NCBI GenBank assembly: GCA_916050055.1 | Contig: CAJZJY010000079.1 | Span: forward strand, 1 to 5,634 | Direction of reading: 5' to 3' | DNA: 5,634 nucleotides | From: an uncultured Streptococcus sp. | GTDB taxonomy: Bacteria; Bacillota; Bacilli; Lactobacillales; Aerococcaceae | Part shown: piece after piece, positions 1 to 5,550 of the stretch | How positions within the stretch are numbered: position 1 is the first letter of the stretch | How the letters are laid out: each line of letters opens with the position of its first letter | The notes under the pieces: generated by a model | Seen by the model: only the letters and a program-made list of their open reading frames with translations | Database searches by the model: none | Told to the model about the DNA's origin: nothing | Position numbers and translations under genes: made by a program

Positions 1-12
1 AGGATACGAGAA

Positions 13-130
13 AAGGCGCTTAGAAACGAATCACTGGACCGGAGTAACGCAAAGGACTTGGCACAAGTCGTGCGGATACTACGGGAAGTGGACGTCGTTT
101 CTGCCTTTTCGAGTTCAACTACTAGGCAGA
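13..130 (+). repeat. structured repeat-like element, left copy (possible non-coding RNA or 3' UTR)
   Basis: This gene-free stretch matches the reverse complement of the last bases of the window. Positions 71-122 align without gaps to 5616-5565 (minus strand) with 36 of 52 identities by hand count. Just before this, GACTTG-gca-CAAGTC (55-69) forms a perfect 6-bp hairpin; the other copy has GAACGT-gaa-ACGTTC at the same place. A second small hairpin is at 77-90 (TACT...AGTG, one T-G wobble), and the other copy has CGTTT...AAACG there. A third stem unique to this copy pairs TCTGCC (100-105) with GGCAGA (125-130). The 10-mer AAGGCGCTTA (13-22) also occurs in the other copy, but downstream of the aligned block rather than upstream, which hints at a tandem unit of roughly 110 nt. 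The element leads straight into the terminator at 143-169. Its function is unknown; an RNA element or dispersed intergenic repeat is inference. The left boundary may lie outside the window. Confidence 0.55.
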
Positions 131-142
131 CATCAATAACAC

Positions 143-171
143 AAAAGAGCTCACAGTGTGAGCTCTTTTTC
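143..171 (+). terminator. bidirectional intrinsic terminator left of spxH
   Basis: AAAAGAGCTCACA (143-155) and TGTGAGCTCTTTT (157-169) are perfect 13-base inverted arms around one base. In practice this is a hairpin of about 11 bp with a loop near CAGTG. The right side ends in a T run followed by CCTTTT, so it works as a terminator for + strand transcription entering from the left. The A run on the left side gives a U tract on the minus strand too. It stops whatever + strand transcript contains the element at 13-130 and may back up the spxH terminator. Confidence 0.85.
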
Positions 172-184
172 CTTTTAACTATAA

Positions 185-213
185 AGAAAACTCCTCCGGA
201 TGGAGGAGCTTTT
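185..213 (-). terminator. intrinsic terminator of spxH
   Basis: On the minus strand CTCCTCC (208-202) pairs with GGAGGAG (197-191) across an ATCC loop, giving a 7-bp GC-rich stem followed by TTTTCTTTAT. It starts about 6 nt after the spxH stop codon (221-219), exactly where the terminator of that gene should be. Together with the hairpin at 143-169 it forms back-to-back terminators for converging transcripts. Confidence 0.85.
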
Positions 214-218
214 GCATG

Positions 219-914
219 TTAACGATTCATATTCACGACTTTTGCTAAGTTGTGGCGTGAGCGAACTTCAACTATTCGTTTGACTTCTGGACATTTAGGA
301 AGAGGCTCACCATTACAAATTTCACTAATGGTATCAGCCGTAATACTATTATCCAGCAAGATTCCGTAAGATTGATTTGAATTATCGAAGATGACAAGAG
401 AAGGCGTGTGCATTACATTCATCTCTTGAGCGATTTGTAAGTCACGGTCATACGCTGTTTTTACAGCAGGACTTGCTTTATCTTCGTAAAACATTTTTTT
501 ATCAATTTCAATATTATCTAAAATTTCATCTAACAATTCTTTGCTGTATTTACGATTGTGATGATGAATTTGGTGTTGCAACTCAAATAAGAATTGACGA
601 CCAGGACGTTTTCCTTGTAAGAGGGCAGCTTTATACGAAAGAGCTGCATCATATATCTTCGTATAGATTTCGTTTCTTAAATCTAAGTCCGTTTCATCGA
701 GCTTTTGGTTTTTCATATATTGATTAACCGTTTGTAAATTATGAAACGTTACGAATTGGTAATGTACCTTAAACTCAGAATTACGAACAAATTTTAATAG
801 TTCATTTTCACAGCGATAACAATATGATCCCAATGGATTCACGAATAAATATAATTCGAAAATCTTTTCGTGTGAAGTGTGTTCTGATAGATTTTTTGTT
901 TTTGAAGTACTCAA
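219..914 (-). CDS. spxH: SpxH/YjbH, DsbA-family adaptor for ClpXP degradation of Spx
   Basis: The 231-residue product resembles B. subtilis YjbH/SpxH, the cytosolic thioredoxin-fold adaptor that presents the redox regulator Spx to ClpXP. Recognisable stretches are LYLFVNPLGS (21-30), the helical core YDAALSYKAALLQG (88-101) followed by QFLFEL, and the cis-proline loop HTPSLVIFD (Pro171). The cysteine motif is unusual. Where B. subtilis has CPEC after the NPL/DPL turn, this protein has GSYCYRC. The first canonical Cys is Gly29, the second matches Cys32, and a new Cys35 makes a shifted CxxC. The protein is shorter than the B. subtilis form at the C-terminus, and the N-terminus keeps only His12 and His15 of the histidine-rich lead. 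The start is TTG (914-912), preceded by AGGGGTG at good spacing; no upstream ATG fits. A promoter (954-981) and a terminator (185-213) make it an independent unit, although read-through from yjbK is possible. The family is known to act on Spx; activity of this member is inference. Confidence 0.88.
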   Translation of the reverse strand: MSTSKTKNLSEHTSHEKIFELYLFVNPLGSYCYRCENELLKFVRNSEFKVHYQFVTFHNLQTVNQYMKNQKLDETDLDLRNEIYTKIYDAALSYKAALLQGKRPGRQFLFELQHQIHHHNRKYSKELLDEILDNIEIDKKMFYEDKASPAVKTAYDRDLQIAQEMNVMHTPSLVIFDNSNQSYGILLDNSITADTISEICNGEPLPKCPEVKRIVEVRSRHNLAKVVNMNR

Positions 915-943
915 AATCCTACACCCCTGTTCCCTAACTAACT

Positions 944-962
944 TTGTAACATCATTGTAACA
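944..962 (-). repeat. direct repeat TGTTACAA over the spxH promoter
   Basis: On the minus strand TGTTACAA occurs twice (962-955 and 951-944) with an 11-base period, one helical turn. The first copy contains the -10 hexamer TACAAT and the second lies at the expected transcription start. The spacing suits a two-subunit binding site, but no regulator can be named and chance is possible in such AT-rich DNA. Confidence 0.35.
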
Positions 963-981
963 TATTTTGTTGAAATGTCAG
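954..981 (-). promoter_or_regulatory. spxH promoter
   Basis: On the minus strand CTGACA (981-976, five of six bases of the TTGACA consensus) is followed after 16 bp by TACAAT (959-954, five of six of TATAAT). The spacing and hexamers fit a housekeeping sigma-A promoter. Transcription would begin near 947, giving a leader of about 30 nt with the AGGGGTG ribosome binding site before the TTG start. Confidence 0.7.
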
Positions 982-994
982 AATAATTTGCACA

Positions 995-1020
995 ACGAGT
1001 GACGTTTGTACTCATCTCGT
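995..1020 (-). terminator. weak hairpin at the yjbK stop codon
   Basis: On the minus strand ACGAG (1020-1016), a bulged A and TGA (1014-1012) pair with TCA (1002-1000) and CTCGT (999-995), giving 5 plus 3 bp. It overlaps the last codons and stop codon of yjbK. The following bases (TGTGCAAATTATTCTG) are AT-rich but have no real U tract, so termination is probably incomplete and some transcripts could continue into spxH. Confidence 0.3.
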
Positions 1021-1590
1021 GGACAATGCTCGTTTAATTTTACTTTCTGCTTGGCGTCGTTCAATTTTGTATTTCTCCAAAATGCCTAAAAATACCGGTT
1101 CGCCAAGTTCGAGACTACGAACTTCCATTTCCGTCTCATAGTCAACCTTCCCGTTATAATGACTCTCATCGAGAACAAGCCATTCATTTTCGGAAAGGGC
1201 ACCTTCCAATCGATGCGTTGTAAGAAGCGCCGTTTGATTCACAGTTTGAAGTGTAATGCCTTTATTTTCCAATGTTTCTTGAAGGGACGTTGGAAGCGCG
1301 AATTGTTTGTCGTGGTTATACGCATTTAGAATGTCTACCGGAAGGACTTCGGTATACTCAAGAACCTCTAAGCTACTTTGAGGAATCTTTAACGTAATTT
1401 CGCCGGTTTCTTTTCCTTCGACAATGCGAATGCGAAGGGCAATTTTATGTTGTTGGAGGAGACCTTCGTAGTCGTAGTAACTATTTGTCTGCGTGACGTC
1501 CTTTGTAAAGACTGATTGATAGTCGCCCGCAATAGCCTCGTATTGCTCTTTTGTCAGTAAGTTTTTAAACTCTTTTTCGATTTCTGGCAT
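1012..1590 (-). CDS. yjbK: CYTH domain protein YjbK
   Basis: The 192-residue product is a single CYTH (triphosphate tunnel) domain. The N-terminal signature ExExK is E5-K-E7-F-K9. It is followed by NSYYDY (36-41), paired arginines in LRIRI (Arg53, Arg55), TLKIP with Lys68, THRLEG with Arg127, an acidic strand LDESHYNGKVDYETEMEV (140-157), and a C-terminal ESKIKRAL segment. These charged residues line the tunnel that binds triphosphate groups and divalent metal in this superfamily. The length and order match B. subtilis YjbK, whose physiological substrate is not settled to my knowledge; tripolyphosphatase-like activity is known for related proteins, so the reaction here is inference. The ATG start is well supported by AAGGAGG (1604-1598) about 7 nt upstream. 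The gene is divergent from relQ and lies upstream of spxH on the same strand. No residue of the tunnel signature appears to be missing. Confidence 0.9.
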   Translation of the reverse strand: MPEIEKEFKNLLTKEQYEAIAGDYQSVFTKDVTQTNSYYDYEGLLQQHKIALRIRIVEGKETGEITLKIPQSSLEVLEYTEVLPVDILNAYNHDKQFALPTSLQETLENKGITLQTVNQTALLTTHRLEGALSENEWLVLDESHYNGKVDYETEMEVRSLELGEPVFLGILEKYKIERRQAESKIKRALSTR

Positions 1591-1613
1591 AACCGTTCCT
1601 CCTTTAGTGTTCT

Positions 1614-1642
1614 ATTGTAGCTCATTTTATGACAGATTTGAA
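1614..1642 (-). promoter_or_regulatory. putative yjbK promoter
   Basis: On the minus strand TACAAT (1619-1614) is a good -10 hexamer. Seventeen bases upstream TTCAAA (1642-1637) is a weak -35. Transcription would start near 1607, just before the AAGGAGG ribosome binding site, leaving a very short leader. The -10 is convincing and the -35 only plausible. Confidence 0.5.
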
Positions 1643-1664
1643 AAAAATCGCCTTAATTTGTCAT
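1629..1664. promoter_or_regulatory. inverted repeat between the divergent yjbK and relQ promoters
   Basis: ATGACAGATT (1629-1638) and AATTTGTCAT (1655-1664) are inverted arms matching at 9 of 10 positions, separated by 16 bases. One arm lies between the -35 and -10 of the yjbK promoter and the other sits in the -35 region of the relQ promoter. A protein bound here could control both operons. The regulator is unknown, and a chance repeat cannot be excluded from a single sequence. Confidence 0.4.
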
Positions 1665-1680
1665 GATTCCTGATAAAATA

Positions 1681-1689
1681 TGGTATGAT
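1681..1689 (+). promoter_or_regulatory. extended -10 promoter of the relQ operon
   Basis: TGG followed by TATGAT (1684-1689) is an extended -10 element (TGn plus a five-of-six -10 hexamer). The best -35-like hexamer, TTGTCA (1658-1663), is 20 bp upstream, longer than the usual 16-18 bp. The promoter therefore probably relies on the TG extension or on an activator. Transcription would start near 1696, about 27 nt before the relQ start codon. Confidence 0.6.
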
Positions 1690-1722
1690 AGAGAACGGAA
1701 ATGAAAAAGAGTAGGTGAAAAT

Positions 1723-2397
1723 ATGGAAACATGGGAAACACCCTTAGTAGAAGATTGGGATGCCTTTCTAGCTCCGTATTATCAAGCGATAGAGGAATTA
1801 AAAATTAAATTAAAGGGAATTAGACGTCAGTATCGTCAGGAAGGAAAGCATGCACCGATTGAATTTATCACGGGCCGTGTGAAGACTCCAGAGAGTATTG
1901 TTGAAAAGATGCAAGTTCGTAATATTCCTAGAGAAGAATTCCTTGAAGGAGTACAAGATATTGCAGGGCTTCGGATTATGTGTCAGTTCGTGGATGATAT
2001 TTATGAAGTGGTTCGCTTGATTCGTCAGCGTAATGACTTTGATATCGTGATTGAACGAGACTATATTCAAAATAAAAAAGCGAGTGGCTATCGTTCGTAC
2101 CATATCGTGTTGGAATATCCCGTGCAACGAATCGAAGGGGAAGAAAAAATCCTTGTGGAAATTCAAATTCGTACCTTAGCGATGAATTTCTGGGCAACAA
2201 TTGAACACTCATTAAACTATAAATATAAAGGGGAATTCCCTGATACGATTCATGAACGTCTAGAACGTGCAGCAGAAGCGGCGTTCTTGCTTGATGAAGA
2301 GATGTCTCAAATTAGAGAAGAAATTCAAGAAGCGCAATATATTTTTGCGATTAATAAGGAAAATCAGCGTAAACGTAAGAAACGGAGGGACTCATGA
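1723..2397 (+). CDS. relQ: small alarmone synthetase RelQ (GTP pyrophosphokinase)
   Basis: RelQ transfers pyrophosphate from ATP to GTP or GDP (and often GMP) to make (p)ppGpp in the cytosol; it has no hydrolase domain. The 224-residue protein matches B. subtilis YjbM/SasB closely. It has GRVKTPESIVEK (51-62), QDIAGLRIMCQFVDD (78-92) with the metal-binding Asp79, RDYIQNKKASGYRSYH (112-127), and VEIQIRTLAMNFWATIEH (145-162) with catalytic Glu146. Asp79 and Glu146 correspond to Asp72 and Glu139 of the B. subtilis enzyme. Lys27, Lys31, Arg34, Glu47, Phe48 and Thr50 match positions that, as I recall, bind allosteric pppGpp between subunits of the SasB tetramer, so activation by pppGpp is likely. 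The C-terminus ends in a very basic tail (KENQRKRKKRRDS). RelQ rather than RelP is supported by the neighbouring nadK and pseudouridine synthase. The ATG start has a modest ribosome binding site (TAGGTG, 1712-1717). The stop codon overlaps the nadK start. Confidence 0.95.
   Translation: METWETPLVEDWDAFLAPYYQAIEELKIKLKGIRRQYRQEGKHAPIEFITGRVKTPESIVEKMQVRNIPREEFLEGVQDIAGLRIMCQFVDDIYEVVRLIRQRNDFDIVIERDYIQNKKASGYRSYHIVLEYPVQRIEGEEKILVEIQIRTLAMNFWATIEHSLNYKYKGEFPDTIHERLERAAEAAFLLDEEMSQIREEIQEAQYIFAINKENQRKRKKRRDS
2384..2389 (+). promoter_or_regulatory. nadK ribosome binding site inside relQ
   Basis: GGAGGG lies in the last codons of relQ. It is 4 nt from the ATG at 2394 and 7 nt from the ATG at 2397, so both are possible starts. 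Translation through relQ would bring ribosomes directly to this site, which supports coupling of the two genes. Confidence 0.75.
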
Positions 2398-3224
2398 TGA
2401 AAGTCGGTTTATATGGAAACCAAACAGAAAAAACAAAAGAAGTCATGAATGCCTTCGACCGCTTATGCCAAGAAGGGTGTTTTGAGCGTGATGATGTGAG
2501 TCCTGATGTCGTGATTACGGTTGGTGGAGATGGAACGCTTTTAGGCGCCTTTCATCATTATCGCAATCAATTAAATCGTATCCGTTTTGTGGCGATTCAT
2601 ACTGGGCACTTAGGATTCTACACGGATTGGCGAAACTTCGAAGTGGACCAATTAATCGAGTCATTGAAACAAGACAAAGGAGAGCATGTGAGCTATCCAT
2701 TGCTCGATGTGAATGTGAAGTTTAAAAGCGGAGATGTCATTCGTTATGCAGCTTTGAATGAGGCAACCTTACGTAAAGTAAATGGCACGCTTTTATGCGA
2801 AGTGTATATTAATGGCGAGTTATTCGAAAACTTCCGTGGAGATGGGCTTTGTGTGGCAACACCAACTGGGTCAACAGGTCTCAGTAAATCTCTAGGAGGA
2901 GCCGTTGTACATCCGCGTGCAGAAGTGATGCAGATGACAGAAATGGCGTCGATTAATAATCGTGTGTATCGTACTCTTAGTTCGCCAATGATTTTTGCGA
3001 AAGATAATGTCTTAACACTACGTCCTGAAAGTAAAGAGGGCATGGTGATGGCGATTGACCATTTAACTTATGATGCGAATGAGATTGAAGAAATTCAATT
3101 ACAGATTAGTGGAGAGCGCATTTCGTTTGCGGCGTATCGTCATACACCATTCTGGGATCGTGTGGAAGATGCGTTTATCGGTTCGCGTGAAGTGAACTGC
3201 CGCGGAAATGAGGAAGTCCGTTGA
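2394..3224 (+). CDS. nadK: NAD kinase (ATP- or polyphosphate-NAD phosphotransferase)
   Basis: NAD kinase phosphorylates the 2'-hydroxyl of the adenosine ribose of NAD+ to give NADP+, the only de novo source of NADP(H). The hallmark GGDGTLL motif is at residues 44-50 with catalytic Asp46. The NEATLR motif (122-127) precedes the glycine- and threonine-rich nucleotide site GDGLCVATPTGSTGLSKS (149-166), followed by GGAVVHP (168-174). At 276 residues it has the usual length for the cytosolic Gram-positive enzyme (B. subtilis NadF). The start ATGATG is ambiguous. The ATG at 2394 overlaps relQ by 4 nt (ATGA), and the ATG at 2397 gives the family-typical MKVGLYGN start with somewhat better spacing from the ribosome binding site; the two differ by one residue. 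The stop overlaps the next gene by 4 nt (TTGA). The gene is the second of the relQ operon. All motif residues expected from the family are present. Confidence 0.96.
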   Translation: MMKVGLYGNQTEKTKEVMNAFDRLCQEGCFERDDVSPDVVITVGGDGTLLGAFHHYRNQLNRIRFVAIHTGHLGFYTDWRNFEVDQLIESLKQDKGEHVSYPLLDVNVKFKSGDVIRYAALNEATLRKVNGTLLCEVYINGELFENFRGDGLCVATPTGSTGLSKSLGGAVVHPRAEVMQMTEMASINNRVYRTLSSPMIFAKDNVLTLRPESKEGMVMAIDHLTYDANEIEEIQLQISGERISFAAYRHTPFWDRVEDAFIGSREVNCRGNEEVR

Positions 3225-4114
3225 TTTTAACGTGGAATTACCCATACGAGTATCCGATGATGATGCGGTCCTTCTTACAAGAAGTGGGGATTTCAAGAAC
3301 GTTTCTTGCCCATGTAAAAACACATGGGGACCTCCTCGTGAATGGTCGTCATGAGATTGTGTTAAAGACCTTGCAGCCTGGAGATGTCCTAACGATGGTG
3401 ATTCCGCCGTCTGGAGAACATGAGACCGTGATTCCAAGTGAAGTGCCGATTGATATTTTGTATGAGGATGATTATTTACTCATTATCAATAAGCCTGTTG
3501 GAACGGCTTCGATTCCGTCGAAATTGCATCCAGACCATTCGATGGCGAATCGTGTAAAAGGATACTATAAGAGACGTGGTTATGCGGACCAAATTACGCA
3601 TGTGGTGACGCGTCTTGACCGTGATACTACGGGAGTGATGATGTTTGCCAAACACCGCGTTGTACATGCGTGGATGGATCAAGCCTTACGAGACAAAACC
3701 ATTGAGAAGAAGTATTTAGCAATTGTGCATGACACCGCAGCTTTAGAAGAGCATGGCATGATTGATGCGCCGATTGGCCGACATGAAGGCTCGATTATTA
3801 ATCGTTGTGTATCAGAAGATGGGAAACCATCTTTAACTGAATATTGGAAGAAAGAAACGCTTGTTGGAGCGGACCTTGTTGAGATTTTATTACACACTGG
3901 GCGTACGCATCAGATTCGTGTTCATTTCTCATGGATGGGCGCGCCACTTGTGGGAGATGATTTATATGGTGGGGTGAAAGACGAGATTTTAGACCGTCAA
4001 GCCTTGCATTGTCACTCACTCACGTTTATTCATCCAATGACGAAAAAAGAAATTACCGTTGTGGCGCCACTGCCCAAAGATATGGACGAGTGGATTAAAG
4101 CTCACAAGCAATAA
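3221..4114 (+). CDS. yjbO: RluA/RluD-family RNA pseudouridine synthase (YjbO-like)
   Basis: The enzyme converts specific uridines in RNA, probably in 23S rRNA, to pseudouridine. An N-terminal S4-like RNA-binding region spans roughly residues 12-60 (RSFLQEVGISRTFLAHVK through QPGDVL). The catalytic domain has IINKPVGTASIPS (88-100), the active-site motif VVTRLDRDTTG (128-138) with catalytic Asp133, KKYLAIV with the conserved Tyr165, GRTHQIRVH (227-235) and GDDLYG (245-250). In the active-site motif the common His-Arg-Leu-Asp is Thr-Arg-Leu-Asp, a tolerated change outside the catalytic residue. The 297-residue length is typical of B. subtilis YjbO. The exact target nucleotide cannot be read from sequence, so RluD and RluC equivalence is left open. 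The start is TTG (3221), sharing TTGA with the nadK stop; AGGAAG (3211-3216) lies just upstream, so translation is probably coupled to nadK. The stop at 4112-4114 is 17 nt before mgtE. Confidence 0.9.
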   Translation: MILTWNYPYEYPMMMRSFLQEVGISRTFLAHVKTHGDLLVNGRHEIVLKTLQPGDVLTMVIPPSGEHETVIPSEVPIDILYEDDYLLIINKPVGTASIPSKLHPDHSMANRVKGYYKRRGYADQITHVVTRLDRDTTGVMMFAKHRVVHAWMDQALRDKTIEKKYLAIVHDTAALEEHGMIDAPIGRHEGSIINRCVSEDGKPSLTEYWKKETLVGADLVEILLHTGRTHQIRVHFSWMGAPLVGDDLYGGVKDEILDRQALHCHSLTFIHPMTKKEITVVAPLPKDMDEWIKAHKQ

Positions 4115-4131
4115 AGAGAGGAGAATCACCA

Positions 4132-5499
4132 TTGAGCGAAATCGTATATGAATTTGAAGATATTTTAGAGCAAATTCAACACACCTTGGCAACGGAAGAC
4201 AAACAACAGTTCCGTGAGATTTTCTTTGAGAATCATACGTACGACCAGGCGCAGATTTATTTGAGTTTAACGCTGGAAGAACGTAAATTAGCCTACCAAT
4301 TTCTGACTCCTGAAGAAATGGCAATGGTGTTCGAACTACTAGAAGAAGACGTAGAGGATGTTGAAGAGTATTTAAGCGAGATGGATGAAGCCTATGCCTC
4401 ACGAATGCTTGCGGAAATGTATTCTGATAACGCGGTAGACGTATTGAAGCAAGTGGGAGAAGAAAATGTCCGCACCTACTTACGTCTGATGCCGCATAAA
4501 ACGGCGACAGAACTTCGTCAATTATTAAACTACGATGATGATACTGCAGGGGCGATGATGACAACAGAATTTATCTACGTGCATGAATCAGATACATTAA
4601 AAACAGCGATGTCAACGGTAAAACGTTTTGCCGAAGACGCTGAAACCATCTACTATGTGTATGTCACTGACGATGAAAATCATTTAACAGGGATTCTCAC
4701 GTTGAAAGACTTAATCGTGAAACCAGACGAAAAACTCGTCAAGGATATCATGATTGACCGTGTCGTAACAGTACACGTGAATGATGCGCAAGAAGAAGTG
4801 GCACAAACGATTAAAGACTACGACTTCCTTGCCATTCCAGTAGTCGACGATACGAATACGCTGGTAGGGATTATCACGGTCGATGATGCCTTAGACGTTA
4901 TCGAAGAAGAAGCGACGAGTGACTATTCAGGTCTTGCCGGGGTAAACGTTGATGAAGCGCAACTAGGCGTGTGGGCAGGGATTGTTAACCGTCTTCCGGG
5001 GATTGTGACGCTCCTCATCATGGGGACGGTGACAGCGGTCCTCTTTAGACATTATGAACCGATAATTCAACAAGCAAGTATTTTTGCCATCTTTATTACA
5101 TTGATTACAGGTACTGCCGGGAATACAGGGACGCAATCACTTGCCGTTGCGATTCGTAAGATTGGTCTTCACGAAGAGGAACAGTCTTTCTGGAAAGTAC
5201 TCGTGCAAGAGGGGGCAACAGGCTTTGGTATCGGGTTGATTTCTGGGGTAATGGTATTCGGGATTGTGAGTCTATGGCACGGTAGCATTGTTCTTGGTGC
5301 TATTATTGGCTTTGCGATGTTTGCTTCGATTTTCGTAGCGGCATTAACAGGGACTTGTATTCCATTTGCATTGGAGAAATTCAACTTTGATCCGTCCATT
5401 GCCAGTGGACCATTTATTACGACCGTTAACGACTTAACATCTGTGCTGGTTTACTTCACGATTGTGAGTCAATTTATTTCGGTATATTTAGCAAAATAA
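4132..5499 (+). CDS. mgtE: MgtE magnesium channel/transporter
   Basis: MgtE is a homodimeric Mg2+ channel of the cytoplasmic membrane whose cytosolic domain closes the pore when Mg2+ is plentiful. The 455-residue protein has the complete layout. An acidic N domain of superhelical repeats (about 1-130) comes first. Two CBS domains follow (about 140-200 and 205-260, with HLTGILTLKDL and TLVGIITVDDAL as their ends). Five membrane segments then lie at roughly 281-305, 314-338, 356-382, 385-408 and 425-453. Family motifs in the pore domain are TAGNTGTQSLAVAIR (328-342) and DPSIASGPFITTVND (420-434). Asp434 appears to correspond to the pore Asp432 of Thermus MgtE. The start is TTG (4132) with GAGGAG (4118-4123) 8 nt upstream. 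No Mg2+ riboswitch precedes it, since only 17 nt separate it from the pseudouridine synthase gene, so control is likely through the relQ operon promoter and by gating of the protein. A strong terminator follows at once. Confidence 0.96.
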   Translation: MSEIVYEFEDILEQIQHTLATEDKQQFREIFFENHTYDQAQIYLSLTLEERKLAYQFLTPEEMAMVFELLEEDVEDVEEYLSEMDEAYASRMLAEMYSDNAVDVLKQVGEENVRTYLRLMPHKTATELRQLLNYDDDTAGAMMTTEFIYVHESDTLKTAMSTVKRFAEDAETIYYVYVTDDENHLTGILTLKDLIVKPDEKLVKDIMIDRVVTVHVNDAQEEVAQTIKDYDFLAIPVVDDTNTLVGIITVDDALDVIEEEATSDYSGLAGVNVDEAQLGVWAGIVNRLPGIVTLLIMGTVTAVLFRHYEPIIQQASIFAIFITLITGTAGNTGTQSLAVAIRKIGLHEEEQSFWKVLVQEGATGFGIGLISGVMVFGIVSLWHGSIVLGAIIGFAMFASIFVAALTGTCIPFALEKFNFDPSIASGPFITTVNDLTSVLVYFTIVSQFISVYLAK

Positions 5500-5548
5500 A
5501 AAACGATAAGGTGTATAGACGATGTTGTCTGTAACCTTATCGTTTTTT
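5498..5548 (+). terminator. long bidirectional terminator after mgtE
   Basis: AAAAAACGATAAGGT (5498-5512) pairs perfectly with ACCTTATCGTTTTTT (5534-5548). After a bulged G (5513), TATAGAC (5514-5520) pairs with GTCTGTA (5527-5533) through one wobble, closing a GATGTT loop. The stem is about 22 bp and includes the mgtE stop codon's last bases. The T run at 5543-5548 ends + strand transcription of the relQ operon; the A run at the other side serves minus-strand transcription arriving from the right. Confidence 0.92.
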
Positions 5549-5550
5549 CT

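Noticed and set aside
2..140. Open frame on the + strand through the left element ending in TAA at 138-140, which could be the 3' end of a gene
   Set aside because: The translation is rich in Trp, Cys and Arg and matches no family I know. The same region has hairpins with paired changes against the right copy, which fits a structured non-coding element better. A partial gene cannot be fully excluded without upstream sequence.
1..219. Another + strand frame open from the first base to TAA at 217-219
   Set aside because: It would read through two strong terminator hairpins and overlap the spxH terminator. The right-hand copy has a stop in the equivalent frame, so the frame is not conserved.
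473..727. Open frame on the + strand inside spxH
   Set aside because: It is antisense to a well-supported gene, has no ribosome binding site worth noting and encodes no recognisable protein.
1658..1689. TTGTCA (1658-1663) as the -35 of the relQ promoter
   Set aside because: The 20-bp spacer to TATGAT is too long for a standard promoter, so only the extended -10 is reported.
2744..3437. Minus-strand open frames opposite nadK and the start of the pseudouridine synthase gene
   Set aside because: Both are shadows of coding sequence with conserved motifs on the + strand.
4112..4134. Possible Mg2+ riboswitch (M-box) or separate promoter before mgtE
   Set aside because: Only 17 nt lie between the stop and start codons and they hold just a ribosome binding site. 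I saw no leader structure or promoter hexamers nearby.
4016..4564. Long minus-strand open frame spanning the end of the pseudouridine synthase gene and the start of mgtE
   Set aside because: It lies opposite two clear genes of the operon, crosses their junction and has a composition typical of an antisense shadow.
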